This document shows positions 1 through 8,467 of a DNA stretch of 52,771 bases, piece by piece. Under the pieces are notes generated by a model, which saw only the letters and a program-made list of their open reading frames with translations, was not told the origin of the DNA and did not search any database. The stretch is from Desulfotruncus alcoholivorax DSM 16058 (GTDB lineage Bacteria > Bacillota > Desulfotomaculia > Desulfotomaculales > Desulfallaceae), in assembly GCF_000430885.1 (NCBI RefSeq), contig NZ_AUMW01000027.1, positions 1 to 52,771 on the forward strand, read 5' to 3'. The position numbers were made by a program, and so were the translations under genes. Numbering within the stretch: the stretch's first letter is position 1; the number at the start of each line of letters is the position of its first letter.

Positions 1-335
1 AGGTGGAGCTTTCCCGCAACCTGCAGGTGGCCACCGCCGCCGTGGACTCCACCGGATTGTGCCTGTTCGTCGCCTTCGCCGTGCTGGACAACCCGGAAGG
101 GCTGCCCACCATTGTGGAAATGTTGAACGCCCAGTACGGTATTAATTTGACAATAGACGACGTAGTGGCCCTGGGCCAGAATATTTTGAAGGTGGAAAGG
201 GAATTCAACAAGGCCGCCGGCTTTACCAAGGCGGATGACCGGCTGCCCGAGTTCTTCCAAACCGAGGAGCTGCCGCCCCACAATACGAAGTTTGATGTTA
301 GTGACGTTGAGCTGGACGAGGTATTTAATTTCTAG
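1..335 (+). CDS. aor: Aldehyde:ferredoxin oxidoreductase, C-terminal part (partial)
   Basis: This is the last ~110 residues of a tungsten-pterin aldehyde:ferredoxin oxidoreductase; the 5' end lies outside the window. The motif DSTGLCLF near the start matches the family's DxxGLC signature, whose Cys is the last ligand of the [4Fe-4S] cluster next to the bis-pterin tungsten site. The family oxidises aldehydes to carboxylic acids with ferredoxin in the cytoplasm. The tail, rich in acidic residues and ending ELDEVFNF, is typical of AOR C-termini. The downstream MoaD, permease and pterin genes fit a tungsten enzyme. It cannot be separated from other AOR-family paralogues on this fragment alone. 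Confidence 0.85.
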   Translation, partial: VELSRNLQVATAAVDSTGLCLFVAFAVLDNPEGLPTIVEMLNAQYGINLTIDDVVALGQNILKVEREFNKAAGFTKADDRLPEFFQTEELPPHNTKFDVSDVELDEVFNF

Positions 336-348
336 TATAATTTAAGGC

Positions 349-386
349 ACAGGGTTGCTGGAGATAAGCTCCTGCAACCCTGTTTT
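349..386 (+). terminator. Intrinsic terminator after the AOR gene
   Basis: A long hairpin pairs ACAGGGTTGC (349-358) with GCAACCCTGT (374-383), and continues inward as GGAG/CTCC around a 5-base loop. It is followed by TTTT. It separates the oxidoreductase from the moaD-like gene, so the downstream cofactor genes may be partly independent in expression. Confidence 0.85.
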
Positions 387-430
387 AATTGATCCGCGGA
401 ACTTTTGGCAATCGGACGGGGTGAATTTAT

Positions 431-670
431 ATGTTGGTTGAGGTTCGTTTATTCAGCGGGCTTGAAAAATATTTAACCGGTAAACGTTTTGGCGAGCCCG
501 TGCCGGTTGAACTGAATGAAGGGGAAACCATTAAAGGATTGCTAAAACAGATGGGAATACCGGAAAAAGACGTGTTTAACATACTGGTTGACGGTAGGCA
601 CCAGTCACTTGATTACACTGTTAAAGGAGGGGAAAGAATTTCCCTTTTCCCGCCGGTGGGAGGCGGTTAA
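431..670 (+). CDS. MoaD/ThiS-family sulfur carrier protein
   Basis: A 79-residue ubiquitin-fold protein. It starts at ATG after a GGGGTGA ribosome binding site and ends FPPVGGG. In MoaD proteins the C-terminal Gly-Gly is adenylated by MoeB and thiocarboxylated, and then supplies the dithiolene sulfurs of molybdopterin. AOR genes often carry their own MoaD-like neighbour, so this is probably the carrier used for the tungstopterin. The adenylating partner is likely the moeB-type gene at 4234. One Gly more than the usual GG end is visible. ThiS is an alternative, but the neighbourhood argues for MoaD. Confidence 0.85.
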   Translation: MLVEVRLFSGLEKYLTGKRFGEPVPVELNEGETIKGLLKQMGIPEKDVFNILVDGRHQSLDYTVKGGERISLFPPVGGG

Positions 671-671
671 T

Positions 672-1040
672 TTGACCGCCGATAATAGAGATATTAATAA
701 AAACGCACCTTTTGCGCCAGGGTATAAAGTTTGGCTGCAAAAGGGTGATGGAGTAATAGGCGACGGTTTTTTTAAATTACTGGAACTTATACAGCATACC
801 GGAACTATAACCGGTGCAGCTTCCGCTATGGGGATGTCTTACCGGGCTGCCTGGGGTAAAATTAAACTGGTTGAAAAAAAATGCGGTATTGAGTTGGTAA
901 CAACAGTGGTTGGCGGTGAAGCCGGAGGCGGTGCCATGCTTACCCCGGAGGCCATTGATTTAATGCAAAAATTTCTAAGGTTTCGTAAAAGCGTTGATAT
1001 TGAGGTACAAAAACTATTTAAGCAAAATTTTAGCAATTAA
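672..1040 (+). CDS. ModE-type winged-helix regulator (DNA-binding domain only)
   Basis: About 122 residues from a TTG start, placed 8 bases after GGGAGG, which lies inside the end of the moaD gene. Residues ~35-100 form a LysR/ModE-like winged helix: the helix-turn-helix segment TGTITGAASAMGMSYRAAWG is followed by a Gly-rich wing (VVGGEAGGGAMLT). This matches the N-terminal domain of molybdate regulator ModE. The C-terminal molybdate-binding TOBE domains are absent, as in stand-alone ModE-N proteins. Given the neighbours it probably controls tungstate/molybdate uptake or pterin genes. The ligand is unknown. Confidence 0.8.
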   Translation: MTADNRDINKNAPFAPGYKVWLQKGDGVIGDGFFKLLELIQHTGTITGAASAMGMSYRAAWGKIKLVEKKCGIELVTTVVGGEAGGGAMLTPEAIDLMQKFLRFRKSVDIEVQKLFKQNFSN

Positions 1041-1091
1041 TTTTTTTAGGCCGTTATGCAAATTTAAGCATATTGGGGCGTGGTAATTATT

Positions 1092-1787
1092 ATGGATACG
1101 CTTATTAAAGGTTTTTCTCAGGCGCTGCATCTGGTGCTGACCGGCGACCCGGAGGTATTCCAGATTACTTTTTTTACTTTGCGGGTAACAGGAACGGCAA
1201 CACTGATTAGTGTATTGATAGGTGTTCCTATCGGACTTTTTCTGGCTTTTCGTACTTTTCGGGGGCGTTACCTGGCGGTTAGTGTGGTGAACCTCGGTAT
1301 GGGGTTACCTCCCGTGGTTGTGGGTTTGTTTACAAGTTTAATGCTCTGGCGATCCGGGCCGTTGGGTTTTTTAAACCTGCAATATACGCCAACTGCTATA
1401 TTAATTGCCCAGTCTATTATAGCTTCGCCTATCATTGCCGGTTTTACGATGACTGCTGTCGGGCAGCTTAATCCGAAGATAAGATTGCAAATTTTAGCCC
1501 TGGGGGCATCACGCTGCCAGTTGCTGTGGCTGATATTAAAAGAAGCATGGCTCGGCCTGCTGGCGGCTGTAATAGCCGGTTTCGGCGGTGTTATATCCGA
1601 AGTCGGCGCGACCATGATGGTAGGCGGTAACATACCGGGACTGACCAGAACTTTGACGACGGCCACAGTGCTGGAAGTCAGTAAGGGTAACTTTGACATT
1701 AGCGTTGCTTTAAGCATTATCCTTTTATTGCTGGCTTACGTAATCACTTACAGCCTGACAGTTTTGCAGCAGAAGGGCCGGTATTAA
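1092..1787 (+). CDS. tupB: Tungstate/molybdate-type ABC transporter permease (TupB-like)
   Basis: About 231 residues with five to six hydrophobic membrane segments. It carries the binding-protein-dependent permease signature around residues 130-165 (ALGASRCQLLWLILKEAWLG, the EAA loop that contacts the ATPase). The pattern (GVPIGLFLAF, EVGATMMVGGNIPG) is typical of TupB/WtpB permeases. The ATG at 1092 is preferred over an upstream GTG at 1080 because of its spacing to the GGGGCGTGG sequence. No binding protein (tupA) or ATPase (tupC) follows; the next gene is moaA. These subunits must be encoded elsewhere, possibly upstream of the window. Confidence 0.8.
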   Translation: MDTLIKGFSQALHLVLTGDPEVFQITFFTLRVTGTATLISVLIGVPIGLFLAFRTFRGRYLAVSVVNLGMGLPPVVVGLFTSLMLWRSGPLGFLNLQYTPTAILIAQSIIASPIIAGFTMTAVGQLNPKIRLQILALGASRCQLLWLILKEAWLGLLAAVIAGFGGVISEVGATMMVGGNIPGLTRTLTTATVLEVSKGNFDISVALSIILLLLAYVITYSLTVLQQKGRY

Positions 1788-1824
1788 ATGACGTAATTAA
1801 ATAATCAAAAAGAAGGTGTAATAA

Positions 1825-2805
1825 ATGCAAGACCAGTTCCGGAGGCCAATTAATTATCTGCGTATATCTGTAACTGACCGGTGTAATTTGCGCTGCATTT
1901 ATTGCATGCCACCGGAAGGTGTTAAAAGTATCAAACATGAAGAGATCCTTAGTATAGAGGAAATAATAAAAGCGGTTAAGGCCGGGGTCCGTATCGGAAT
2001 AAAAAAAATCCGCCTTACCGGAGGTGAGCCGCTGGTACGCGGTGGTATTATAGATTTGGTGGGCAGCCTCAACAATATTCCTGAAATAGACGATATAGCT
2101 ATAACTACAAATGGTATTTTGCTGGGCGAAATGGTGGGGACATTGAAAAGGGCCGGCTTAAACCGGGTTAACATCAGCCTTGATACCATGAAACCCGAAC
2201 GCTTTAAGAGAATTACCCGGGGAGGAAACCTTGACCTGGTTTGGAAAGGCATTAACGCGGCGCTAAACGCAGAGCTGGAACCGGTGAAAATAAACACTGT
2301 GGCCATTCGCGGCTTTAATGACGATGAACTGGTAGACCTGGCCAGGCTGACTTTGGACCACCCGCTGCATATTCGCTTTATTGAGTTGATGCCTATAGGT
2401 TCATCACAGGCATGGGCCAGGGGCAAGTTCATTGCCTCCAGCGAAGTTAAAGAGAAGATTGAAGGCGCACTGGGTAATCTTATTGCAGAAAAGACCATTC
2501 ACGGTAACGGGCCGGCCCTTTACACCCGCCTGCCCGGGGCGCGGGGTACGATAGGATTTATCTCTGCCGTAAGTAATCATTTTTGTGCCGGGTGTAACAG
2601 GCTGCGGCTAACCTCCACCGGACAACTGCGGCCGTGCTTGTTTAACCACAGGGAAATCGAGCTTAAACAGGCTTTGCGCAGTGGGGCGGGACTGGAGGAA
2701 CTAACAGAGATTTTCAGGAAAGCTATTGTGAGCAAACCGGTTGGTCATGATTTGGACAAGGCATGGCAGGAAGATGACCGTGTCATGTCACAAATAGGAG
2801 GATAA
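1825..2805 (+). CDS. moaA: GTP 3',8-cyclase, radical SAM
   Basis: A 326-residue enzyme that converts GTP to 3',8-cyclo-GTP, the first step of molybdopterin synthesis. The SAM cluster motif is CNLRCIYC near residue 20. The family-specific second [4Fe-4S] site is near the end: [18 protein letters not shown], with C-x2-C and a third Cys. The length is normal for MoaA. Its start follows AGAAGGTG, and its stop overlaps the start of moaC by one base (TAATG), so the two are translationally coupled. These act in sequence, MoaA then MoaC. Confidence 0.97.
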   Translation: MQDQFRRPINYLRISVTDRCNLRCIYCMPPEGVKSIKHEEILSIEEIIKAVKAGVRIGIKKIRLTGGEPLVRGGIIDLVGSLNNIPEIDDIAITTNGILLGEMVGTLKRAGLNRVNISLDTMKPERFKRITRGGNLDLVWKGINAALNAELEPVKINTVAIRGFNDDELVDLARLTLDHPLHIRFIELMPIGSSQAWARGKFIASSEVKEKIEGALGNLIAEKTIHGNGPALYTRLPGARGTIGFISAVSNHFCAGCNRLRLTSTGQLRPCLFNHREIELKQALRSGAGLEELTEIFRKAIVSKPVGHDLDKAWQEDDRVMSQIGG

Positions 2806-3317
2806 TGATGGCTGATCAAGGTTATAAAGGTTTAACCCACTTCGATGAAAAAGGCGCCGCCAGGATGGTTGATATTAGTAAAAAAAGCGACACTGTCCGC
2901 GTGGCAATTGCCAGAGGCGAGGTAATTATGCAGCCCGGCACGCTGGAACTGATAGCCGGCGGACGGGTGGCGAAGGGTGATGTGCTTGGTGTGGCACGGG
3001 TAGCCGGCATCATGGCGGCCAAGGAAACAGGCAGGCTAGTTCCCATGGCGCACCCCATTACCTTGACCGGAGTCAACGTGGACTTTAGAATTTATGAGCC
3101 TGACAGGGTAGAGATTCAGGCCAGGGTACACACCACCGGGAAAACCGGGGTGGAAATGGAAGCGCTTACGGCGGTAACGGTTGCCGGGCTTACCATTTAC
3201 GATATGTGCAAGGCTGTGGACCGGGAAATGGAACTGGGCCGGGTGCGGTTGATCTATAAAACCGGTGGAAAAAGCGGAACATTTCAAAGGGAGGACGATG
3301 AACCATGGGATATGTAG
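2805..3317 (+). CDS. moaC: Cyclic pyranopterin monophosphate synthase
   Basis: A 170-residue MoaC that converts 3',8-cyclo-GTP into cyclic pyranopterin monophosphate. Conserved segments visible are MVDIS at the N-terminus, [10 protein letters not shown] (residues 80-90), and [20 protein letters not shown] (residues 118-137), which contains family active-site positions. There are two tandem ATG codons, at 2805 and 2808. The ribosome binding site is AGGAGG inside the end of moaA. The gene overlaps the following MOSC gene by 13 bases. Confidence 0.97.
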   Translation: MMADQGYKGLTHFDEKGAARMVDISKKSDTVRVAIARGEVIMQPGTLELIAGGRVAKGDVLGVARVAGIMAAKETGRLVPMAHPITLTGVNVDFRIYEPDRVEIQARVHTTGKTGVEMEALTAVTVAGLTIYDMCKAVDREMELGRVRLIYKTGGKSGTFQREDDEPWDM

Positions 3318-3742
3318 TGGCGGTGTGTACCAGCCCCAAAAAAGGGATGCGCAAAAAAAATATCGGTACCGGCCGCCTGATCGAAGAACACGGTCTGGAG
3401 GGAGATGCCCACGCCGGGCCCTGGCACAGGCAAGTTAGTTTGCTGGCCTTGGAAAGCGTGCAGAAAATGCGGGATGCAGGGCTGGATGTCAACCCGGGCG
3501 ATTTTGCCGAGAATATTACCACGGTAGGAGTCGACCTGGTTGCGCTGCCGATAGGAACCAGGATAAAGATCGGGGCGGAAGCGCTGGGGGAAGTCACCCA
3601 AATCGGCAAGGAATGTCATACCAAGTGCGCCATCTATCACCAGGCGGGAGATTGTGTAATGCCCAGGGAAGGTATATTCATCAGGGTATTAAAAGGTGGG
3701 ACGGTCAGAGTGGGTGATGAGGTACAAATTGAGCGGTCATAG
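3305..3742 (+). CDS. MOSC domain-containing protein
   Basis: A 145-residue stand-alone MOSC domain. Seen: [18 protein letters not shown] (residues ~30-48) and the C-terminal [17 protein letters not shown] segment, with the Cys expected in MOSC proteins. MOSC domains are beta-barrel folds that handle sulfur or pterin-cofactor sulfuration (for example the Moco sulfurase C-terminus and YiiM/YuaD). The ribosome binding site GGGAGG lies inside moaC. Single-domain MOSC proteins are often found between moaC and mobB/mogA in anaerobes. A role in cofactor sulfur handling is inferred. Confidence 0.9.
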   Translation: MGYVVAVCTSPKKGMRKKNIGTGRLIEEHGLEGDAHAGPWHRQVSLLALESVQKMRDAGLDVNPGDFAENITTVGVDLVALPIGTRIKIGAEALGEVTQIGKECHTKCAIYHQAGDCVMPREGIFIRVLKGGTVRVGDEVQIERS

Positions 3743-4241
3743 CGTACCGGTTATATCGGTTGTCGGCTGGTCGAACAGCGGTAAAACAACCTTCCTGGAA
3801 AAGTTGGTAGCTGAGCTTAAAGCCAGGGGGATTAAGGTTGGGATTATTAAACATCACCACGGGCCATTTGAAATTGACCGGCCCGGGAAAGATACCTGGC
3901 GGCTTTTTCAGGCAGGGGCCGAATGTACGGCCATTGCCGGTCCAGGTAAGGTTGGCCTGGTGATAAGGTCTGAGGAGGACATGCCGCCCGGTGATATAGC
4001 AGCGCTAATGCCGGGGGTTGACCTGGTTATAACTGAAGGATATAAAGGTAGTGCTTATCCCCAGATTGAAGTGCGCAGAGCCGGTCATTACCGGGGTGAG
4101 ACCACGTCCAGGGTTGGCCGGCTGGTGGCTGTTATCGGTGACCTTGCTCTTTGTGAGGAAGGTTTTCCCTGCTTCAGCAGCGAAGATATTGCCGGTGCAG
4201 CTGATTTTATTATTGATCAATATTGCAGGGGAAGTGATTAA
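3717..4241 (+). CDS. mobB: Molybdopterin-guanine dinucleotide biosynthesis adapter MobB
   Basis: About 174 residues. The P-loop GWSNSGKTTFLEKL lies near residue 15, followed by the family segment IKHHHGPFEIDRPGKDTWR, and LVITEGYK is the Walker-B-like region. MobB binds GTP and assists insertion of the guanine dinucleotide form of the cofactor. The start is uncertain: ATG at 3717 or TTG at 3729 (after GATGAGG), both overlapping the MOSC gene. MobA is not seen in the window. Confidence 0.92.
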   Translation: MRYKLSGHSVPVISVVGWSNSGKTTFLEKLVAELKARGIKVGIIKHHHGPFEIDRPGKDTWRLFQAGAECTAIAGPGKVGLVIRSEEDMPPGDIAALMPGVDLVITEGYKGSAYPQIEVRRAGHYRGETTSRVGRLVAVIGDLALCEEGFPCFSSEDIAGAADFIIDQYCRGSD

Positions 4242-4995
4242 ATTCTTGACCGCAGATCAAATGGAAAGATACCGTAGAAATATGCTGCTTGACGGTGTGG
4301 GTGTTGATGGGCAGAAAAAATTGCTGCAATCCAGTGTACTGGTTGCGGGCAGCGGCGGGCTTGGCTCGCCGGTGGCGTATTACCTTGCGGCAGCTGGAAT
4401 TGGCCATATAGGTTTGTTGGACGGGGATACCGTTGACTTGTCAAATTTGCAGAGACAAATTCTGCATTTTACACCCGACCTGGGACGCCCCAAGGTCGTA
4501 TCAGCCCGGGAAAAAATCTCTGCGCTAAACCCTGACATTAAAATATCCGTAATCGGCCAGCGGATGGATGAAAAGAATTATAAAGAGATAATCTCTCAAT
4601 TTGATCTTGTAGTGGACGGAACTGATAATTTTGAAGCCAGGTTTTTAATTAACCGGGCCTGTGTGGAGCAGAGAAAGCCTTATATTTTTGGGGGCGTTCT
4701 GGGCTATTCCGGACAGGTTATGACCATAATTCCTGGACAGAGCCCCTGCTTGTCCTGCATTTTTCGCCATGTACCCTCCGGTGAAGCCCCTTCCTGTGAC
4801 CGGGAGGGTGTATTGGGGGCAATTCCTGGTTTAATTGGAACATTGGAGGTTGCAGAAGCGATTAAGGTTATTCTTAATATTGGGGAACCTCTTATAGGCC
4901 GGCTTTTAACCTGTGATGTTTTAACTATGCAATTTATGCCCGTTGAAATTAGTCGCGACCCTGATTGTCCCGTATGCGGCGGTGTTGATGTTTAA
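4234..4995 (+). CDS. moeB: MoeB/ThiF/HesA-family sulfur-carrier adenylyltransferase
   Basis: An E1-like enzyme that adenylates the C-terminal Gly of MoaD/ThiS-type carriers. Seen: ERYRRNMLL near the N-terminus, the nucleotide-binding GSGGLGSPVAYYLAAAGIG, DLSNLQRQ, the acidic VVDGTDNFEARF, two zinc CxxC pairs (CLSC and CPVC), and a Cys in APSCDREGVLG at the position of the catalytic Cys. The start is GTG 4234, overlapping mobB, or TTG 4246; an AGGGG lies at 4227-4231, and neither spacing is ideal. The best substrate candidate is the MoaD-like protein at 431. ThiF is a less likely alternative. Confidence 0.92.
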   Translation: MIKFLTADQMERYRRNMLLDGVGVDGQKKLLQSSVLVAGSGGLGSPVAYYLAAAGIGHIGLLDGDTVDLSNLQRQILHFTPDLGRPKVVSAREKISALNPDIKISVIGQRMDEKNYKEIISQFDLVVDGTDNFEARFLINRACVEQRKPYIFGGVLGYSGQVMTIIPGQSPCLSCIFRHVPSGEAPSCDREGVLGAIPGLIGTLEVAEAIKVILNIGEPLIGRLLTCDVLTMQFMPVEISRDPDCPVCGGVDV

Positions 4996-5019
4996 GTTTG
5001 GATAAGGAATAGAAAGCAA

Positions 5020-6024
5020 ATGAAATATTTTATTGACTTTTTAAATGTTTTAAAGCAAGGAAAAATAGCACTGGTTTACCTTTTCTACGGCCCGGAGGCC
5101 TATCTACGGGATCAGGCCCTGATGCGGCTAAAACAAACATTATTTCCTTCGGGTGAAGGGGATTTTAACTATGAAGTTTTAGATGGCTCGCATGTGCCCG
5201 TGGCAGAGGTCATCGCTGCCGTGGAGCTTACTCCCTTAACAGCAGGGCGGAAACTTGTTGTAGTGCGTGATGCCGCTATTCTTCAAAAGGACGCAGACGA
5301 TAAGCAAATCCTCGAATACCTTGAACGACCCAATAAAGGCTGCTGTTTGGTGTTTGAAACCAGGCAAAGTATTGACCGCAGAAAGAAATTGTACAAAAAA
5401 ATCGCGACAATGGGCGGTGCTATAGAATTTACCAGGCTTAAAACACCTGACTTAACTAAATGGCTGGCTAAACAAGCCCGGGAAGAAGGCGCCGCCTTAA
5501 CCAGGGAAGCTGCCGAAGAGCTGCTATTGCGCTGTGGCCCGGATATGTATACTCTCCATAATGAAATGCAAAAATTAGCCTGCTTTGTAGGCACTGGTAA
5601 CACAATTAATATGGATACAGTTAAGGAACTGGTTGCCAGCAGGGTAGAAGAGAGTATTTTTGAAATGGTTGATGCTATTGGCGAAAAAGACGGGACAAGG
5701 GCTATTGAAGGGATTCGCCAATTATTAAGGCAAAAACAGCAGCCCCAGCAGATAATAGGCATGATTGCCAGGCAGTTTCGCCTGCTCTATCAGGTACAGG
5801 GAATGATTGAGGCGGGCACGGCAAGGGAAGAAATTATAAAAACGCTCCGAATGCACCCCTTCGTCTATAAAAAAATTAGCTTACAGCACAAGAATTTTAG
5901 CTCCGAGCAACTTGTTCGGACCATTATGAGACTGGCGGATCTGGATTACCTGGTAAAAACAGGCGGAGGCAACTTTAGTGAATTAATAGAGACTTTTATT
6001 TTAAAACTATGTTTTGAGAAATAA
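5020..6024 (+). CDS. holA: DNA polymerase III subunit delta
   Basis: A 334-residue clamp-loader delta subunit. It carries the N-terminal LVYLFYGPEAYLRDQAL motif typical of HolA, followed by a degenerate AAA+ fold, the central FEMVDAIGEKD and a C-terminal helical collar domain. It opens the beta clamp in the replisome. It lies 24 bases after the moeB-type gene with a weak AAGGAATAG site. This gene begins the stretch that is syntenic with B. subtilis yqeN-rpsT-spoIIP-lepA; the pterin genes take the place of comE genes upstream. Confidence 0.95.
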   Translation: MKYFIDFLNVLKQGKIALVYLFYGPEAYLRDQALMRLKQTLFPSGEGDFNYEVLDGSHVPVAEVIAAVELTPLTAGRKLVVVRDAAILQKDADDKQILEYLERPNKGCCLVFETRQSIDRRKKLYKKIATMGGAIEFTRLKTPDLTKWLAKQAREEGAALTREAAEELLLRCGPDMYTLHNEMQKLACFVGTGNTINMDTVKELVASRVEESIFEMVDAIGEKDGTRAIEGIRQLLRQKQQPQQIIGMIARQFRLLYQVQGMIEAGTAREEIIKTLRMHPFVYKKISLQHKNFSSEQLVRTIMRLADLDYLVKTGGGNFSELIETFILKLCFEK

Positions 6025-6025
6025 T

Positions 6026-6055
6026 AAACCACCCACGTTTTACCGGGTGGTTTTA
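6026..6055 (+). terminator. Intrinsic terminator of holA
   Basis: The stem AAACCACCC (6026-6034) pairs with GGGTGGTTT (6045-6053) and is followed by T residues, directly after the holA stop. Confidence 0.85.
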
Positions 6056-6092
6056 ATTGCAGATGATGGCAAGAGTTAAGGATAAAATTATC

Positions 6093-6133
6093 AAAACGCG
6101 CTCATTAGTAAATAAAAGATTGAGCGCGTTTTT
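6093..6133. terminator. Bidirectional terminator between holA and rpsT
   Basis: AAAACGCGCTCA (6093-6104) pairs perfectly with TGAGCGCGTTTT (6121-6132). The A-tract and T-tract on the two sides allow termination in both directions, mainly for the leftward rpsT transcript. The loop is 16 bases. Confidence 0.85.
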
Positions 6134-6135
6134 GA

Positions 6136-6402
6136 TTATCCGGCCATTTTGTTGAAACGCTTGGTAAGACGGGACTTGGTACGTGCAGCTGTATTCTTGT
6201 GCAGCACACCTTTGGTAACGGCCTTATCTATAGTAACAAGCGCACGGCGTAATTTGAGTTGGGCTTCGTCCTTGTTCGCGCTGGTTATAGCATCATGAAA
6301 GCGACGAATGGCTGTACGCAAACTGGATTTAATACGCCTGTTGCGCTCGGTCCGCTTCCTGGTAATACGAACCCGCTTGGCAGCAGATTTGATATTAGGC
6401 AT
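6136..6402 (-). CDS. rpsT: 30S ribosomal protein S20
   Basis: An 88-residue, very basic protein starting MPNIKSAAKRVRITRKRTER, which is classic S20. It binds 16S rRNA early in 30S assembly. On the reverse strand a GGGAGGTG site precedes the ATG. The gene is transcribed opposite to both neighbours, as in B. subtilis, where rpsT also sits next to holA. Confidence 0.98.
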   Translation of the reverse strand: MPNIKSAAKRVRITRKRTERNRRIKSSLRTAIRRFHDAITSANKDEAQLKLRRALVTIDKAVTKGVLHKNTAARTKSRLTKRFNKMAG

Positions 6403-6524
6403 CCTTTTTCACCTCCCAACAGCGCTAATTTTACCACGCGCTGAGAAAAAAAGCAAGTTTCTCCGGTATACGAACGCTTTTTTTGGTTAATCTAATTACT
6501 AGATTTACTTAAGGAGGTGAATGG

Positions 6525-6866
6525 ATGATGCAATGGCTTGGACTAATTATACGTTTTGTTGTTTCAGCACTTGTGTTAATAGTTGTTAGCTGGCTGGCGC
6601 CTGGTTTTGTGGTGCGCGGCGGCTTTACCGGCGCTTTAATTGCTGCGGCGGTAATTGCAGTGCTTGGCTATGTTGCCGAGGCTTTGCTGGGTGACAAAGT
6701 TTCCCCGCAAAACCGTGGCATTGTAGGGTTTATTACAGCTGCGGTAGTTATATATCTGGCCCAGTTTATAATCCCGAGCCTGCTTAGTGTAAACCTGATC
6801 GGGGCATTAATATCCGCTTTCGTGGTCGGGCTTATTGACGCGGTTGTGCCAACAGTACTGCGATGA
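6525..6866 (+). CDS. Phage-holin-4-type/YvlD-like small membrane protein
   Basis: 113 residues made almost entirely of four hydrophobic helices. It starts at ATG 6525 or 6528 after AAGGAGGTG. The pattern (LAPGFVVRGGFTGALIAAAVIAVL, then FVVGLIDAVVPTVLR) fits the phage holin family 4 / YvlD membrane proteins of Firmicutes. No lysis genes are nearby, so a holin role is not supported. It sits just before spoIIP, where B. subtilis carries the spore protease gene gpr. Function unknown. Confidence 0.7.
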   Translation: MMQWLGLIIRFVVSALVLIVVSWLAPGFVVRGGFTGALIAAAVIAVLGYVAEALLGDKVSPQNRGIVGFITAAVVIYLAQFIIPSLLSVNLIGALISAFVVGLIDAVVPTVLR

Positions 6867-6949
6867 AAATTAAAGCTTGGAAGATTTGGTAATAATCTCC
6901 CTTTTCCGGGCATATGATAAAACACTTCCCGGTTAAAGGGGGATTTTTT

Positions 6950-8023
6950 ATGCAACCCTCTTATTATTATTCTTATAAGCGGTACAGGCTTCATAAGCCG
7001 GTCAAGCCCTGGTTGGTTTTGATTGTTTTATTTATTTTTTTAATAATGTCAGTCAGCATTATGGATAATTTCTCTCCCGGGCTATTGTCAGTTGAGCGGT
7101 GGTGCTTGAATCAATTAATAGACTGGAATGACCGGGACCCTCGCAGCATTATGCTGGTGGCAGTGCCGGTTATGGCCTGGGTGGGCAATAATGAGGATAT
7201 TCCCCAGGTTGTCTTCCCTGCTTCCATTGCCGTGCCCCTTGTTAGAATGTTCGGCATTGACAGGCATAGTCCCCGGAGCATACTGGAACTACAGGTGCCC
7301 TTATTGGCTGCGATTAATATGCAGCAGGAAAAGACCGTTCCAGTCAGTGCGCCCGAAGTGGTTGCGGAGCAGGATAATGAGCTGATGCAACCCGTAACAC
7401 CAATTTCCGAGCAAAGTCTGGTGGCGATATATAACACTCATACCGGTGAAACATATGCTTTAACGGATGGGACCGAACGTTTTAACGGGAAAAGGGGTGG
7501 TGTGGTTAAAGTAGCCGCAGCCCTGGGAAGGGAGCTGGAAGAAAAATATGGTATCAAGGCTGCTGTGTCAGATACGATAAATGATGCCAATTACAATACA
7601 TCCTATACACGCTCGCAGGAAACGCTGCGCAAATTATTAAAAGATAACCCGTCGGTTCAGGTGGTTTTGGACATTCACCGGGATGCAGGAAAACCAAGGG
7701 AAAACAGTCTGGTAACCGTGGATGGCAGCACTGTTGCACCGGTTCTGATTATTGTCGGCTCTGACGCCAGATCTCCATTTCCAACCTGGCGGCAAAATTA
7801 TGAATTCGCCCGGGAATTGGCGGATGAGATTAACAAGCAACATCCCGGACTATGCTTGGGCGTGCGCATTAAGGAAGGCCGCTATAATCAATTTCTACAT
7901 CCCCGGGCAGTATTACTGGAAATTGGAAGCGTCAGCAATTCAACCGAAGAGGCGGTGCAAACCGCAAAGCTCCTGGCCGGACCACTGGCAGAATTGGTTA
8001 AGCGCTGTATTGATACCGATTGA
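6950..8023 (+). CDS. spoIIP: Stage II sporulation protein P
   Basis: About 357 residues. An N-terminal membrane anchor (residues ~20-38, LIVLFIFLIMSVSI) is followed by the extracytoplasmic SpoIIP domain with the catalytic DIHRDAG motif and, near the end, the Glu of LLEIGSVSNS. SpoIIP is an N-acetylmuramoyl-L-alanine amidase and endopeptidase that works with SpoIID and SpoIIM in septal peptidoglycan thinning and engulfment. ATG 6950 is chosen because AAAGGGGGA precedes it; an in-frame ATG at 6914 has no site. The gene marks the organism as a spore former. Confidence 0.95.
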   Translation: MQPSYYYSYKRYRLHKPVKPWLVLIVLFIFLIMSVSIMDNFSPGLLSVERWCLNQLIDWNDRDPRSIMLVAVPVMAWVGNNEDIPQVVFPASIAVPLVRMFGIDRHSPRSILELQVPLLAAINMQQEKTVPVSAPEVVAEQDNELMQPVTPISEQSLVAIYNTHTGETYALTDGTERFNGKRGGVVKVAAALGRELEEKYGIKAAVSDTINDANYNTSYTRSQETLRKLLKDNPSVQVVLDIHRDAGKPRENSLVTVDGSTVAPVLIIVGSDARSPFPTWRQNYEFARELADEINKQHPGLCLGVRIKEGRYNQFLHPRAVLLEIGSVSNSTEEAVQTAKLLAGPLAELVKRCIDTD

Positions 8024-8070
8024 GTATATGTTAAATTTAAACTGGGAAAAATAGAGAAAAAGACGAGCTG

Positions 8071-8379
8071 GTGATTATGCATAACCCAGGAAGAACAATG
8101 TTGACAAGCCTTGGCATTTTTATAGGAATAATTTTTTTCGGGGCCCATGTAATTGTGGAAAATTATAACCAGGCAGTGGCCCCGGATAAACCGCTGGTTT
8201 TAATTGACTGGCGGATTGAGCAGGATAATTTACAGATTACCTTGCTGGGTGACACGCTGCAATTGCCCATAAAAACCTGGCAAACAGCCCGGGCTGAAAT
8301 TGAGCGTCAGATTAATGAAATTGAACAAAGATTAAAGATGATGCACCAGGTGGTTTATGAGATTAAAGGCTGGCCTTAA
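8071..8379 (+). CDS. Hypothetical membrane-anchored protein at the yqxA position
   Basis: About 100 residues with one N-terminal hydrophobic helix (LTSLGIFIGIIFFGAHVIV), a short globular middle and a charged C-terminal helix (EIERQINEIEQRL). GTG 8071 and ATG 8077 are both possible starts. In B. subtilis the gene between spoIIP and lepA is yqxA (DUF3679, a similar-sized membrane protein). This may be its counterpart, but that rests on position and size, not on recognised motifs. Confidence 0.65.
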   Translation: MIMHNPGRTMLTSLGIFIGIIFFGAHVIVENYNQAVAPDKPLVLIDWRIEQDNLQITLLGDTLQLPIKTWQTARAEIERQINEIEQRLKMMHQVVYEIKGWP

Positions 8380-8467
8380 CACTCATTGTTTAATACACCC
8401 GGTCGTCCCGACAGCGAGCGGCATTAATTGCCGGGTAAGTAAAAAAGGTTTTTGATTTTAAAAAACT

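Noticed and set aside
1788-1824. Moco/Tuco riboswitch before moaA
   Set aside because: Only 37 bases separate the permease from moaA, too short for that RNA.
6525-6866. Prophage marker because of holin-like hydrophobicity
   Set aside because: No phage gene is nearby and the surrounding order is core chromosome. The YvlD-like family is common outside phages.
8397-8437. Small riboswitch between the yqxA-position gene and the terminator
   Set aside because: Only a 6-bp ACCCGG/CCGGGT pairing is visible, with no match to a known core.
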